NCBI GenBank assembly: GCA_003139795.1
Contig: PLGM01000263.1
Coordinates: forward strand, 1-43,307
Source of the DNA: Acidobacteriaceae bacterium
GTDB lineage: Bacteria; Acidobacteriota; Terriglobia; Terriglobales; Acidobacteriaceae
Reading direction: 5' to 3'
DNA length: 43,307 bases
A program made the translations under genes and the position numbers. Shown here piece after piece: positions 28,908 to 36,600 of this stretch. Below the pieces are notes generated by a model. That model worked only from the letters and a program-made list of their open reading frames with translations, was not told where the DNA came from and searched no databases. Within the stretch, counting starts at the first letter, position 1. Every line of letters starts with the position of its first letter.

Positions 28908-29399
28908 GGAAAGCTTCCTGGACGGCAGATGGAAGGCATACTATGCGCCATGGATGGCGGCTGTCCATGGGCCGGAGCGGTGCGAATTTGCCGGATGAAG
29001 CCGGGTTGACGGTGACGGCGCGCCTTGACACGCAACAGGCCGCGCGTTTCTTATCATCATAGGCATTCCTTTGGAATCCGGGCGGAGGGAGCACCGGGGA
29101 ACGGTGCGACCTAAGAAACAGGACGCCCAGATTGGGGTTCCGGGAGAAGGCCGTGTCGAACAGGAAGCAGACGGCAGTTGGGTTTCAGGTAGGCAGGCGG
29201 GCGTGGGACTGGAAACGGAGTCCCAACGGCCCGCGGCAACCGGATCATCCATCTCAGAGGTCTGGCCAGAGCGTGGGCCGGGCGTACTCAGCAGCCAGGA
29301 ACATTCCCGGAGACAAATTCTCTCAGGCAGCCGGTTTGAAGCCGGGTGTGCCTGTGCCCTGAACGGCAGGAGGGGTTTGCGGCCGGGGGCGGACAAGAG
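28908..29399 (+). promoter_or_regulatory. Promoter and long structured leader upstream of yajC
   Basis: No protein-like frame on either strand. TTGACA (29025-29030), 18 bases, then TCTTAT (29049-29054) is a plausible promoter pointing at yajC. The roughly 340-base leader that follows can form several hairpins: ATTCC/GGAAT (29065-29077); GCACCG-GGGAA-CGGTGC (29091-29107); a long one built from GCGGG (29197-29201), CGT (29202-29204) and GGGACT (29205-29210) pairing with AGTCCC, ACG and CCCGC (29219-29234); GAGA/TCTC (29310-29322); and GGCA..CCGG / CCGG..TGCC (29326-29352). It could be a regulatory leader or an independent small RNA. It does not match the core motifs of RNase P RNA, tmRNA, 4.5S RNA, or the cobalamin, TPP and glycine riboswitches as I remember them. 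Confidence 0.4.
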
Positions 29400-29744
29400 A
29401 TGATCGTGGGGATGAATGTGGGGATGAGCGTGGCGACGAGTTTAGCATTTTTGGCGGGTGGGCCAGGCGGAGCGGGTGGCAGTCTTCCCATGCTTCTGCC
29501 CTTGCTTTTGATTCCGGTTCTGTACCTGGTGATGATTCGCCCGCAGCAGAAGCGGCAGAAGCAGTGGCAGGAGATGCTTTCGGGCATCAAGGCGGGCGAC
29601 CGGGTGACGACGGCGGGAGGGATCCGGGGGATTATTCTTACCATCAAGGACGATTCCATTGTGATTCGCGTGGCGCCTGACAACATCAGGCTGGAAGTGG
29701 CCAAGAACGCGATTGCGTCGGTGACCACCCAGGAAAGCTCTTAA
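29400..29744 (+). CDS. yajC: Sec translocon accessory protein YajC
   Basis: A 114-residue YajC with one membrane helix (about residues 28-48, SLPMLLPLLLIPVLYLVMIRPQQKRQKQWQEM) followed by the typical cytoplasmic domain: LSGIKAGDRVTTAGGIRGIILTIKDDSIVIRVA. It is part of the SecDF-YajC complex that assists preprotein translocation. Several in-frame ATGs (29400, 29412, 29424) precede the helix; I chose the first, none having a clear ribosome-binding site. secD follows after 45 bases, the standard order. Confidence 0.92.
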   Translation: MIVGMNVGMSVATSLAFLAGGPGGAGGSLPMLLPLLLIPVLYLVMIRPQQKRQKQWQEMLSGIKAGDRVTTAGGIRGIILTIKDDSIVIRVAPDNIRLEVAKNAIASVTTQESS

Positions 29745-29789
29745 GTCTTTGAACTGGTTTTTACCCCTTTTGACTAGAGAAACGGGACG

Positions 29790-31406
29790 ATGAACAAGAA
29801 TCTCAACAAAAAGATTGCCCTGATCGTAGCGGTCCTGGTGATTTTCGTATACGGCATCTTCCGGGTGCCGTCGGGGCTGAGCGGCAAGGCCCTGATGGAG
29901 GCCATGGGCCAGAATATTCACCTCGGGCTGGACCTGCGCGGCGGGGCTCACCTGATTTTGCAGGTGGTGGTCGAAGAGGCGGTGAGCGCCGAAACCGACA
30001 ATACCGTGGGGCGGATCCAGCAGGACCTGAAGACGGCCAACCTGACCTTTACGCAGGTGTACAAGCCCGATCCGGCCAAGCCAAATCTGATTCAGTTGGA
30101 AGGTACGACGCAGGCCCAGGCGAGCACGGTGCGGTCGACGCTGGATACGAAGTATTCCAATGAATACGATCTGACAGGCGGCGGTGCGGACAACACCTGG
30201 ACGCTGACGATGAGGCCGACGGTCGAGGCGGCTCTGGAAGAGAAGACCGTTCAGCAGGCGATCGAGACGATTCGCGACCGCGTGGACACTCTGGGCGTGA
30301 GCGAGCCGGTGATCGATGAATACGGGCTGGGGAAATACCAGATCCTGGTGGAGCTGCCGGGCATCTCCGATCTGGACCAGGTGAAGAACATCATCAAGTC
30401 CACGGCGCGGCTGGAGATTCACGCCGTGGTGGGCGGCCCTTACAAGGACGAGCCGGAGGCGACGGCCAGCACGGGCGGCGCGATTCCGCCGGACGAGATG
30501 ATGGTGCACGGTTCGGGGAACCTGGCGACGGGCTCGGATGCGGACGCTGTGTATGTGCTGCGCCGCATCTCGGTGGTGGCCGGCAGCGACTTCCGCTCCG
30601 CCGATCCGGGCACGGACCAGAACGGACGCCGGAACGTCCGCTTCACGCTGACCAACGAGGCCGGCGACAAGTTCTACGAATATACCAGCAAGAACGTGGG
30701 CCAGAGCATGGCGGTGGTGATGGGCGGCCGGGTGCGCGAAGTGGCGACGATTCAGAGCGCGATTCGCGATTCCGGCGAGATCGTAGGCAGTTTTACGCCG
30801 GACGAAGTGGCAATCCTGTCGAAGATGCTGCGCACCGGGGCGCTGCCGGCCTCGCTGAACGAGATTGAAACCCGCACCGTGGGCGCGTCGCTGGGCCAGG
30901 ACTCCATTCGCGAGGGGGTTACGGCGGCCATCGTGGGCGTTCTGGTGGTGATGGCGTTCATGCTCTTCTATTACCGGGCCTCGGGCATCAACGCCGACCT
31001 GGCGCTGTTCTTGAACCTGGTGATTCTGCTGGGGTTCCTGGGCTTTTCGGGAGCCACGCTGACCTTGCCGGGCATCGCTGGAGTGATTCTGACCATCGGC
31101 ATGGGCGTGGACTCGAACGTGCTGATCTTCGAGCGCATCCGCGAAGAGGTGCGGTCCGGCAAGGTGCCGGCAGCGGCGGTGGACCAGGGCTTTGCCCGCG
31201 CCTGGACCACCATCCTGGACACGCACGTGACGACGATCGTGTCGGCCGCCATTTTGTTTCTGTTCGGCACCGGGCCGGTGAAGGGCTTTGCAATTACGCT
31301 CACCTTCGGTTTGTTTGCCAACCTGTTCACGGCGGTGTATGTATCGCGGGTGATCTTCGATTGGCATCTGGGCAGGTTGAAGTCCGGGGAATTGATATCG
31401 ATCTAG
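29790..31406 (+). CDS. secD: Protein translocase subunit SecD
   Basis: A 538-residue RND-family SecD with an N-terminal helix, the D1 motif HLGLDLRGGAHLILQV (residues near 47-62), a large periplasmic P1 domain (SEPVIDEYGLGKYQILVELPGI and LTNEAGDKFYEYTSKNVGQSMAVVMGG are recognisable) and five C-terminal helices with the D4 motif GVILTIGMGVDSNVLIFERIREE. It uses the proton gradient to pull exported proteins across the membrane. The start ATG has GGGACG-type spacing after AGAGAAACGG. It lies in the yajC-secD-secF operon. Confidence 0.96.
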   Translation: MNKNLNKKIALIVAVLVIFVYGIFRVPSGLSGKALMEAMGQNIHLGLDLRGGAHLILQVVVEEAVSAETDNTVGRIQQDLKTANLTFTQVYKPDPAKPNLIQLEGTTQAQASTVRSTLDTKYSNEYDLTGGGADNTWTLTMRPTVEAALEEKTVQQAIETIRDRVDTLGVSEPVIDEYGLGKYQILVELPGISDLDQVKNIIKSTARLEIHAVVGGPYKDEPEATASTGGAIPPDEMMVHGSGNLATGSDADAVYVLRRISVVAGSDFRSADPGTDQNGRRNVRFTLTNEAGDKFYEYTSKNVGQSMAVVMGGRVREVATIQSAIRDSGEIVGSFTPDEVAILSKMLRTGALPASLNEIETRTVGASLGQDSIREGVTAAIVGVLVVMAFMLFYYRASGINADLALFLNLVILLGFLGFSGATLTLPGIAGVILTIGMGVDSNVLIFERIREEVRSGKVPAAAVDQGFARAWTTILDTHVTTIVSAAILFLFGTGPVKGFAITLTFGLFANLFTAVYVSRVIFDWHLGRLKSGELISI

Positions 31407-31507
31407 TTGCCGGCAGCAAGGCTGTCTGATCGAAGTTCGATCGGCGGCGGAAAAATCGAACGCTGGAGCCCCTGCGGGGACCAGCCTCCAGGAAGTGGAG
31501 AGAATCA

Positions 31508-32488
31508 GTGGAATTGTTTCGTGGTGTAAATGTGGATTGGCTGAGGCTGAAGTGGTACTTCCTTGGCTTTTCTTTGATATTCAGCGTGGCGGGTGTGGTC
31601 TCGATGGGCTGGCACTGGGCGCACCCCGTCGGCCGGGTTCGAAGCCCGGTTCCGCTGGGCGTGGACTTCCGCGGCGGCACCGAGGTGCAGGTGCAGTTCG
31701 CCCAGCCTCCTGACATCGACGCGATTCGCAAGGCCACGGAGCTGGCGGGCATCAAGGATGCGAACGTCGTGAACTACGATGAGGCCAAGTTTAACGAGGT
31801 GCTGATCAGCCTGCCGGAGCAGACCAATGAGAGTGCGCTGGACACGGGCCGCCAGCAAATTGTGGATGCTCTGCACGCACACTACGCCAATTCTTTTGTG
31901 GATTCCGGGGTCAAGGTGGATGTAGTAGGTCCCACGGTGGGCCACCAGTTGGAAAAGCAGGCCGGGTTGGCCACGCTCTACTCGATGCTGGGCATGCTGG
32001 TCTACCTCTGGTTCCGCTTCCAGTTGATCTATGGCGTGGCGGCCGTGGTGGCCTGCTTCCACGACACCCTGATCACCGTGGGCGCCTTCGCTCTTCTGAA
32101 CAAGGAAATCAGCCTCACGGTGATTGCGGCCATTCTCACGCTGGTCGGCTATTCGATGAACGATACCATCGTCGTCTTCGACCGCATCCGTGAGAATCTG
32201 CGCCTCAGCCGCCGCGAATCGCTGCCGGACGTGGTCAATCGGAGCATCAACCAGACGCTGAGCCGGACGGTGTTGACCTCGGGCCTGACGTTTCTGACGG
32301 TGCTCTCGTTGTATATTTTTGGCGGCGCGGTCTTGAATGGCTTTTCATTTGCGCTGGTGGTGGGTATTCTAATCGGCACGTACTCTTCGATTGCCGTGGC
32401 GGCGCCGATGTTGGTGGCTTGGCAAGACTGGCGAGCGAAGAAGGGCAAGGCAACGGTCCTGCCGGCCGCAAAGCGCGCCAGGGTGTAG
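31508..32488 (+). CDS. secF: Protein translocase subunit SecF
   Basis: A 326-residue partner of SecD with six helices: an N-terminal helix (YFLGFSLIFSVAGVVSM), PLGVDFRGGTEVQVQF, the P4 periplasmic segment, and the signature TLVGYSMNDTIVVFDRIRENLR with the conserved Asp. The start is GTG at 31508, supported by GGAAGTGGAGAG upstream. The 101 bases after secD contain no other gene. A basic tail (DWRAKKGKATVLPAAKRARV) ends the protein. Confidence 0.96.
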   Translation: MELFRGVNVDWLRLKWYFLGFSLIFSVAGVVSMGWHWAHPVGRVRSPVPLGVDFRGGTEVQVQFAQPPDIDAIRKATELAGIKDANVVNYDEAKFNEVLISLPEQTNESALDTGRQQIVDALHAHYANSFVDSGVKVDVVGPTVGHQLEKQAGLATLYSMLGMLVYLWFRFQLIYGVAAVVACFHDTLITVGAFALLNKEISLTVIAAILTLVGYSMNDTIVVFDRIRENLRLSRRESLPDVVNRSINQTLSRTVLTSGLTFLTVLSLYIFGGAVLNGFSFALVVGILIGTYSSIAVAAPMLVAWQDWRAKKGKATVLPAAKRARV

Positions 32489-32535
32489 GGATTTGAGTTG
32501 GAATTGCACTGGTTTTTGCAGAATACTTGGCAAGT

Positions 32536-32567
32536 AGTGTGCTGTTTTGATACAAGAGGAGCACACT
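32536..32567. promoter_or_regulatory. 8-bp inverted repeat upstream of tonB
   Basis: AGTGTGCT (32536-32543), 16 bases, AGCACACT (32560-32567), followed by TTTTG. As RNA this would be a long-loop hairpin and a weak terminator for secF. As DNA it is a good candidate operator: TTGGCA (32527-32532) and GATACAAG (32549-32556) inside it look like a promoter with about 18-base spacing. It is the only strong symmetry in the 165-base gap. Confidence 0.4.
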
Positions 32568-32653
32568 TTTGTGGTACCGTTTTGATGCCGGGAACATTCT
32601 GAGTTTCCGCGGTGTCTAAATGGGAGTAACCGACACCCGATCCGAGGCTGGCC

Positions 32654-33382
32654 ATGTTTGAAGATTCCACGTTTGAATCCGGAGGCAGGATCAAGAGCAA
32701 GAGCGGACCCTGGATGCTTGTGACGTTCATCGTCAACGGCTCCATTCTGCTGCTGCTGATCCTCATCCCGCTGATCTACCCTGAGGCGCTGCCCAAGGCC
32801 ATGATGCTAACGGTATTGACTGCCCCTCCACCACCTCCACCTCCTCCGCCTCCACCTCCACCTCCGGAGGCAGTACACGTGGTTCACGTGCAGTCGGAGA
32901 TGATGAACAATCAGCTGACGGCACCGACGCGAATTCCGCATGACATCAAGATCGTGGCGGAGAAGGAAGCGCCGCCGAGTTCGGGCTTTGGCGTGGCCGG
33001 CATGGAAGGGCTGGGCGGCAGCAGCGGCGGCGTGATCGGCAGCGTGTTTGGCAGCGGCAGCAACGCTCCCAAGGTGCAGGCCGCGGTTCCGAAGAAGGTC
33101 AACATCTCAGGCGGCGTGGCGGCGGGCATGTTGCTGCAGAAGACGATACCGGTGTATCCGCCGATTGCCAAGGCAGCGCGCGTCTCGGGCACTGTGGTGC
33201 TGCAGGCCGTCATTTCCAAGTCGGGAACGATCGAAAATCTGAAGGTCATCAGCGGGCCCGCCATGTTGCAGGGGGCAGCCCAGGATGCCGTAAGGTCCTG
33301 GCGATACAGGCCCTATCTGCTTAACGGAGAGCCGGTGGAAGTGGAAACCACGGTGAACGTGGTGTTCACTCTCGGTGGATAA
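32654..33382 (+). CDS. TonB-like energy transducer with 14-proline run
   Basis: A 242-residue TonB-family protein: a short cytoplasmic N-terminus, one membrane helix (about residues 21-42, MLVTFIVNGSILLLLILIPLIYP), a run of 14 consecutive prolines (residues 58-71), a Gly/Ser-rich linker, and a C-terminal TonB domain (KTIPVYPPIAKAARVSGTVVLQAVISKSGTIENLKVISG... AVRSWRYRPYLLNGEPVEVETTVNVVF). It couples the ExbBD proton motor to outer-membrane receptors. exbB and two exbD genes follow. The proline run is encoded by mixed CCN codons, so it is less slippage-prone than a pure repeat, but translating it should need EF-P. Confidence 0.92.
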   Translation: MFEDSTFESGGRIKSKSGPWMLVTFIVNGSILLLLILIPLIYPEALPKAMMLTVLTAPPPPPPPPPPPPPPEAVHVVHVQSEMMNNQLTAPTRIPHDIKIVAEKEAPPSSGFGVAGMEGLGGSSGGVIGSVFGSGSNAPKVQAAVPKKVNISGGVAAGMLLQKTIPVYPPIAKAARVSGTVVLQAVISKSGTIENLKVISGPAMLQGAAQDAVRSWRYRPYLLNGEPVEVETTVNVVFTLGG

Positions 33383-33526
33383 GGAACCCTCTGGCTTCCT
33401 CCCGTTCCATTGGGCGGGGGCCTTGCTTTTGACCTGAATGCGAATCCGGAAAGAGCCGCATTCCCCAGCAACCGTCCGCCGCGGCGGATCACAGTTCACA
33501 AGAAACTCCTTAGGAGGAACGATTCA

Positions 33527-34270
33527 GTGATTCTCGCTCAGCTTGCACATTTCGCTTCGCACACGGTCTGCAGCCTTGCCTTCTTCCAGGAAGAAGAGCA
33601 GGCGGTCGGCTTCAGCCCCTTGCAACTTTGGGACCACATGGGATGGGCGGTACGCATTATCGCCATCTGCCTTTTTATTGAGTCGATCTGGTCGCTGGCC
33701 GTGATGATCGACCGTTACCTGTACTTCAGCGCCGCCCGCAAGCAGTCGCGCGAGTTCGCGCCCAAGGTTGCAGGCGCCTTGAAGGACAGCAAACTGGAAG
33801 AAGCCATCAAGATTGCCGATCGCAACAAGAAGTCCCACCTAGCCGAGGTTGTGACGGCCGGCCTGCAGGAGTTTCGTTCCTCCGGCGGTGCGCCCACCGA
33901 GGAGTCCATCGCGAGTTCGGAGCGCGCATTGGAGAGAGCCGAGGCCATCGTTCACGCCAAGCTGAAGAGGGGTCTGAGCGTTCTGGCCACCATCGGCGCC
34001 ACGGCTCCGTTCGTCGGCCTGCTGGGCACGGTCATCGGCATTCTGCACGCCTTCCAGCAGATCGCCACGCAGAAGACCTCGGGCATCGGCGCGGTCGCCG
34101 GCGGCATCTCGGAAGCGCTGGTAACCACGGCCTTCGGGCTGCTGGTGGCCATCCCCGCCGTGATGACGTTCAACTACTTCACCGGTCGTGTCGAGAATTT
34201 CGACGTGGAGATGGACAACTCTTCGAGCGAATTGATCGACTACTTCATCAAGCAGAGCCACAGGCGCTAA
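33527..34270 (+). CDS. exbB: ExbB/TolQ/MotA-family proton channel protein
   Basis: A 247-residue ExbB-type protein with three helices: one near residues 35-55 (WAVRIIAICLFIESIWSLAVMIDRYLYF) and two in the C-terminal half (LSVLATIGATAPFVGLLGTVIGILHAF and GISEALVTTAFGLLVAIPAVMTFNYF), which form the family's proton-channel motif. I start at GTG 33527 because TAGGAGGA lies nine bases upstream. The longer frame from 33410 begins in intergenic sequence with a palindrome (33475-33488), and its translation (PPRRITVHKK...) does not look like ExbB. Confidence 0.92.
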   Translation: MILAQLAHFASHTVCSLAFFQEEEQAVGFSPLQLWDHMGWAVRIIAICLFIESIWSLAVMIDRYLYFSAARKQSREFAPKVAGALKDSKLEEAIKIADRNKKSHLAEVVTAGLQEFRSSGGAPTEESIASSERALERAEAIVHAKLKRGLSVLATIGATAPFVGLLGTVIGILHAFQQIATQKTSGIGAVAGGISEALVTTAFGLLVAIPAVMTFNYFTGRVENFDVEMDNSSSELIDYFIKQSHRR

Positions 34271-34423
34271 GCGAAGGGCCAGTCGGCGAGAGCGGGAATT
34301 TGCGGGGGGCAGCGGAGAGAGTATCTCTTCTGCCCGCCGGCTTGAACCTCGCGCCCGGCGGGTGATTGCTGAGCGACGCCGGAAGCGATCCGGAACAAAA
34401 AATCACAGGACGGAGCCCCAACA

Positions 34424-34864
34424 ATGGGAATCGCGGTTCGCAACGAAGGCAGTAAGGTCAACTCGACTATCAACGTTACCCCCATGGTGGATGTGATGCT
34501 CGTTCTGCTGATCATCTTCATGGTCATTACCCCCATGCTCCAAAACAAGGTGCAGATCGATATGGCCCAGGTGAATAACCCCACGGCCATGCCGGACGCC
34601 GACAAGGATGACGCCATTGTCGTGGCGATCACGCGGGATGGCGGGGTCTTCCTGGGGCAGAACAAGGTGGCAGTCAGTGAGCTTGGCGGTCTGGTTCGCG
34701 ACAAGCTGGCCGACAAGCCCGGCAAGACGATCTTCGTTCGCGCGGATGCGCGGGCGCAGTTCCGGGCGGTTGAAGACGCCATCGATGCCGTGCGGACAGC
34801 CGGCGTGGACGACGTGGGCTTGTTGACGCAGAAGCGCGAAGGCGGCGGCCCGACCGTTCATTAA
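34424..34864 (+). CDS. exbD: ExbD/TolR-family protein, first copy
   Basis: A 146-residue ExbD with a single N-terminal helix holding the essential aspartate: NVTPMVDVMLVLLIIFMVITPML. The periplasmic domain includes DDAIVVAITRDGGVFLGQNKVAV and the ending VRTAGVDDVGLLTQKRE. It forms the rotor/plug of the ExbBD motor with ExbB, energising TonB. It is separated from exbB by 153 bases with no gene and followed 55 bases later by a second, diverged exbD; paired exbD genes are common in this group and may form heteromers. Confidence 0.92.
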   Translation: MGIAVRNEGSKVNSTINVTPMVDVMLVLLIIFMVITPMLQNKVQIDMAQVNNPTAMPDADKDDAIVVAITRDGGVFLGQNKVAVSELGGLVRDKLADKPGKTIFVRADARAQFRAVEDAIDAVRTAGVDDVGLLTQKREGGGPTVH

Positions 34865-34919
34865 TTTCGGCCTTGGGCTGTCTATCTAACGATTTGCAGG
34901 AAGCGAGGAGTTTTAAGCC

Positions 34920-35360
34920 ATGTCAATGACAACTGGTGGAAGCGCGGGCGGCTTCTTAAACGAGATCAATGTCACGCCGATGATCGACATCCTACTGGTG
35001 CTGCTGATCATCTTCATGGTCATCGTGCCGGTGACGCCCAAGGGACTGGATGCGCTGGTGCCCCAGCCGCCGAAGGATCAGAAGCAGCAGCAGAATCCGA
35101 CCGACCGAACCATTGTGGTGCAGGTTCTCTACCGCGCCGGCGCGGCTCCGAATTACAAGATCAACGAAACCGACGTGGCGAAGGCCGATCTGCTTCCTCG
35201 TCTGACCGAGATTTATGCCAACCGCGCGGAACGCGTGATGTTCATCAAGGGTGACGACAATGTGAACTTCTCCTATATTGCCGATGCCATCGATATCGGC
35301 AAGGCAGCCAACGTGGATCACATCGGGCTGATGACGCCGAAGATCATGGCAGGCCAGTAG
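34920..35360 (+). CDS. ExbD/TolR-family protein, second copy
   Basis: A second 146-residue ExbD: helix INVTPMIDILLVLLIIFMVIVPV with the conserved Asp, a lysine/glutamine-rich linker (PPKDQKQQQNPTD), a periplasmic domain, and the ending DAIDIGKAANVDHIGLMTPKIMAGQ. It is clearly paralogous to the first copy but diverged through the periplasmic part. The GAGGAG before the ATG is a good ribosome-binding site. Its C-terminal 25 residues have a second, degenerate version immediately downstream (35401-35478). Confidence 0.92.
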   Translation: MSMTTGGSAGGFLNEINVTPMIDILLVLLIIFMVIVPVTPKGLDALVPQPPKDQKQQQNPTDRTIVVQVLYRAGAAPNYKINETDVAKADLLPRLTEIYANRAERVMFIKGDDNVNFSYIADAIDIGKAANVDHIGLMTPKIMAGQ

Positions 35361-35400
35361 CCGGCGGCTTTGAGCAGTTCTCCCTGAACGGGAAGGCTGA

Positions 35401-35478
35401 GAGGCGATCGACATGGGCCATGGGGCGTTTGTGGATCGCATCGGCCTGATGGCGCCAAGAGTTCAGGCTGGCCAATAA
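35401..35478 (+). pseudogene. Remnant: C-terminal 25 codons of a third exbD
   Basis: Read in the frame from 35401, the sequence gives EAIDMGHGAFVDRIGLMAPRVQAGQ and a TAA stop. This aligns without gaps to the end of the preceding ExbD (DAIDIGKAANVDHIGLMTPKIMAGQ, stop). A TGA directly precedes the matching segment, and there is no start codon or upstream homology. Differences from the neighbour are largely at third codon positions plus conservative replacements, so the copy was once under protein-level selection. It is the tail of an exbD paralogue whose front has been deleted. Confidence 0.8.
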
Positions 35479-35560
35479 GGGGCTGGGGGATGAAATGCCC
35501 CGGCATGTCTCAGGGTAGCCAGCCCTGTCCGGGGCGGCGAGTTCCGGACGGAAACAGGAG

Positions 35561-35566
35561 TACAAT
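35561..35566 (+). promoter_or_regulatory. Candidate -10 element upstream of the TPR lipoprotein gene
   Basis: TACAAT followed by TTTT, about 100 bases before the start codon. No good -35 is present at 17 bases, so this is only a weak suggestion that the TPR gene has its own promoter. Confidence 0.25.
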
Positions 35567-35664
35567 TTTTCTATCCTGGTTTCGGTTCCTCCCGCCCGCG
35601 GCCAGCAGCATGAGATTCCAGGCGCGCAATCTAGAGGCACGACCTGAAGGAGAAGGATACGAAC

Positions 35665-36501
35665 ATGAATGGACCCGCACGTTTTACGGCGCTCGTGGTT
35701 GCCTTGGCCGGCATGGTGTTTTCCATGAGCGGGTGCAACCGCCTTGCAGCCCGTGACCAGTTGAACAAGGGAGTGGATGCCTACAAGGGCCAGCGATATG
35801 AAGAGGCGATCGGACACTTCCAAAAGGCCGCGCAGCTTGATCCGGGGCTGCCCATGGCCAAGACCTATCTGGCCACAGCACTGGCCCAGAACGTGGTGCC
35901 CGGGCTGGATACGCCGGAAAACCTGAAGACCGCACAACAGGCCATCGACATTTTCGAGGAGGTTCTGGCCAAGGACCCCAAGGATGTGAACAGCCTGAAG
36001 CAGATAGCGGGCATTGATTTCAGCATCAAGAAGTTCGACGACGCCAAGGCATTTCAGAAGAAGGTTCTGGCAGTGGACCCGAAGGATCCGGAGGCTGCCT
36101 ATACAATCGGCGCAATCGACTGGACCCTGGCGCACGAGAATGCGCTGAAAGAGCTGGTGCCAGCCGGCATCAACGATGACGGCGAGGGCAACGTCAAGGC
36201 GCCCAAGAAGGTGCTTGAGGCGATCAAGGAACAGAACGCACCGCTTGTGGAAGAGGGGCTGCAGTATCTTAATCAGGCGGTGGCTAACCGGGCCAATTAT
36301 GACGAGGCCATGGTCTACCTGAACCTGATGTACCGGCGCAAGGCGGATGTCGACTACGCGGATCCTGGCGCAGTCAAGGATGACGTAGCCGCGGCGAAAG
36401 ACTGGACCGCCAAGGCGATGGGGACCCGCAAGACCAACGAAGAGAAGAAGAACAAGGGACCGGGCGGCATCACCATGGATTCCAGCGGCAACCTGAAATA
36501 G
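35665..36501 (+). CDS. TPR-repeat lipoprotein
   Basis: A 278-residue protein with a lipoprotein signal (MNGPARFTALVVALAGMVFSMSGC, lipid cysteine at 24) and at least three tetratricopeptide repeats: LNKGVDAYKGQRYEEAIGHFQKAAQLDP, AIDIFEEVLAKDPKDVNSLKQIAGI and KKFDDAKAFQKKVLAVDPKDPEAAYTIG. The C-terminal part (LQYLNQAVANRANYDEAMVYLNLMYRRKADVD) is a further divergent repeat, then a lysine-rich tail. TPR lipoproteins usually scaffold envelope assemblies; its position after tonB-exbBD suggests an envelope role but does not define it. GAAGGAGAAGG precedes the ATG. A strong terminator follows. Confidence 0.88.
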   Translation: MNGPARFTALVVALAGMVFSMSGCNRLAARDQLNKGVDAYKGQRYEEAIGHFQKAAQLDPGLPMAKTYLATALAQNVVPGLDTPENLKTAQQAIDIFEEVLAKDPKDVNSLKQIAGIDFSIKKFDDAKAFQKKVLAVDPKDPEAAYTIGAIDWTLAHENALKELVPAGINDDGEGNVKAPKKVLEAIKEQNAPLVEEGLQYLNQAVANRANYDEAMVYLNLMYRRKADVDYADPGAVKDDVAAAKDWTAKAMGTRKTNEEKKNKGPGGITMDSSGNLK

Positions 36502-36527
36502 ACGGCAGCCGACCTACCCCATACAGC

Positions 36528-36559
36528 AACGGCCCTCGCCATTCGCGGGGGCCGTTTTT
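36528..36559 (+). terminator. Intrinsic terminator after the TPR lipoprotein gene
   Basis: A 12-bp stem AACGGCCCTCGC / GCGGGGGCCGTT (one T-G pair) with loop CATTC and a run of five T. It lies 27 bases after the stop codon. Confidence 0.92.
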
Positions 36560-36600
36560 GTTTCTGGATACAGCCTTTTTCCCATCGCAGGAGGTGCGCA

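Noticed and set aside
29326..29352. Possible tRNA-Sec anticodon arm on the minus strand (loop CTTCAAA)
   Set aside because: No matching acceptor, D or T arms could be found around it; the 7-base loop between CCGG arms is a coincidence of the hairpin.
28941..29396. 151-codon minus-strand frame in the yajC leader
   Set aside because: Pro/Ser/Arg-rich, no ribosome-binding site and no recognisable domain.
29071..29403. 110-codon frame in the yajC leader
   Set aside because: The translation is Arg/Gly/Ser-rich with no similarity to a folded protein, and the same bases form strong hairpins; the frame also overlaps the yajC start.
32823..32871. Possible phase-variable repeat in tonB
   Set aside because: The run is of mixed trinucleotides, so slippage would not shift the frame and pure repeat tracts are short.
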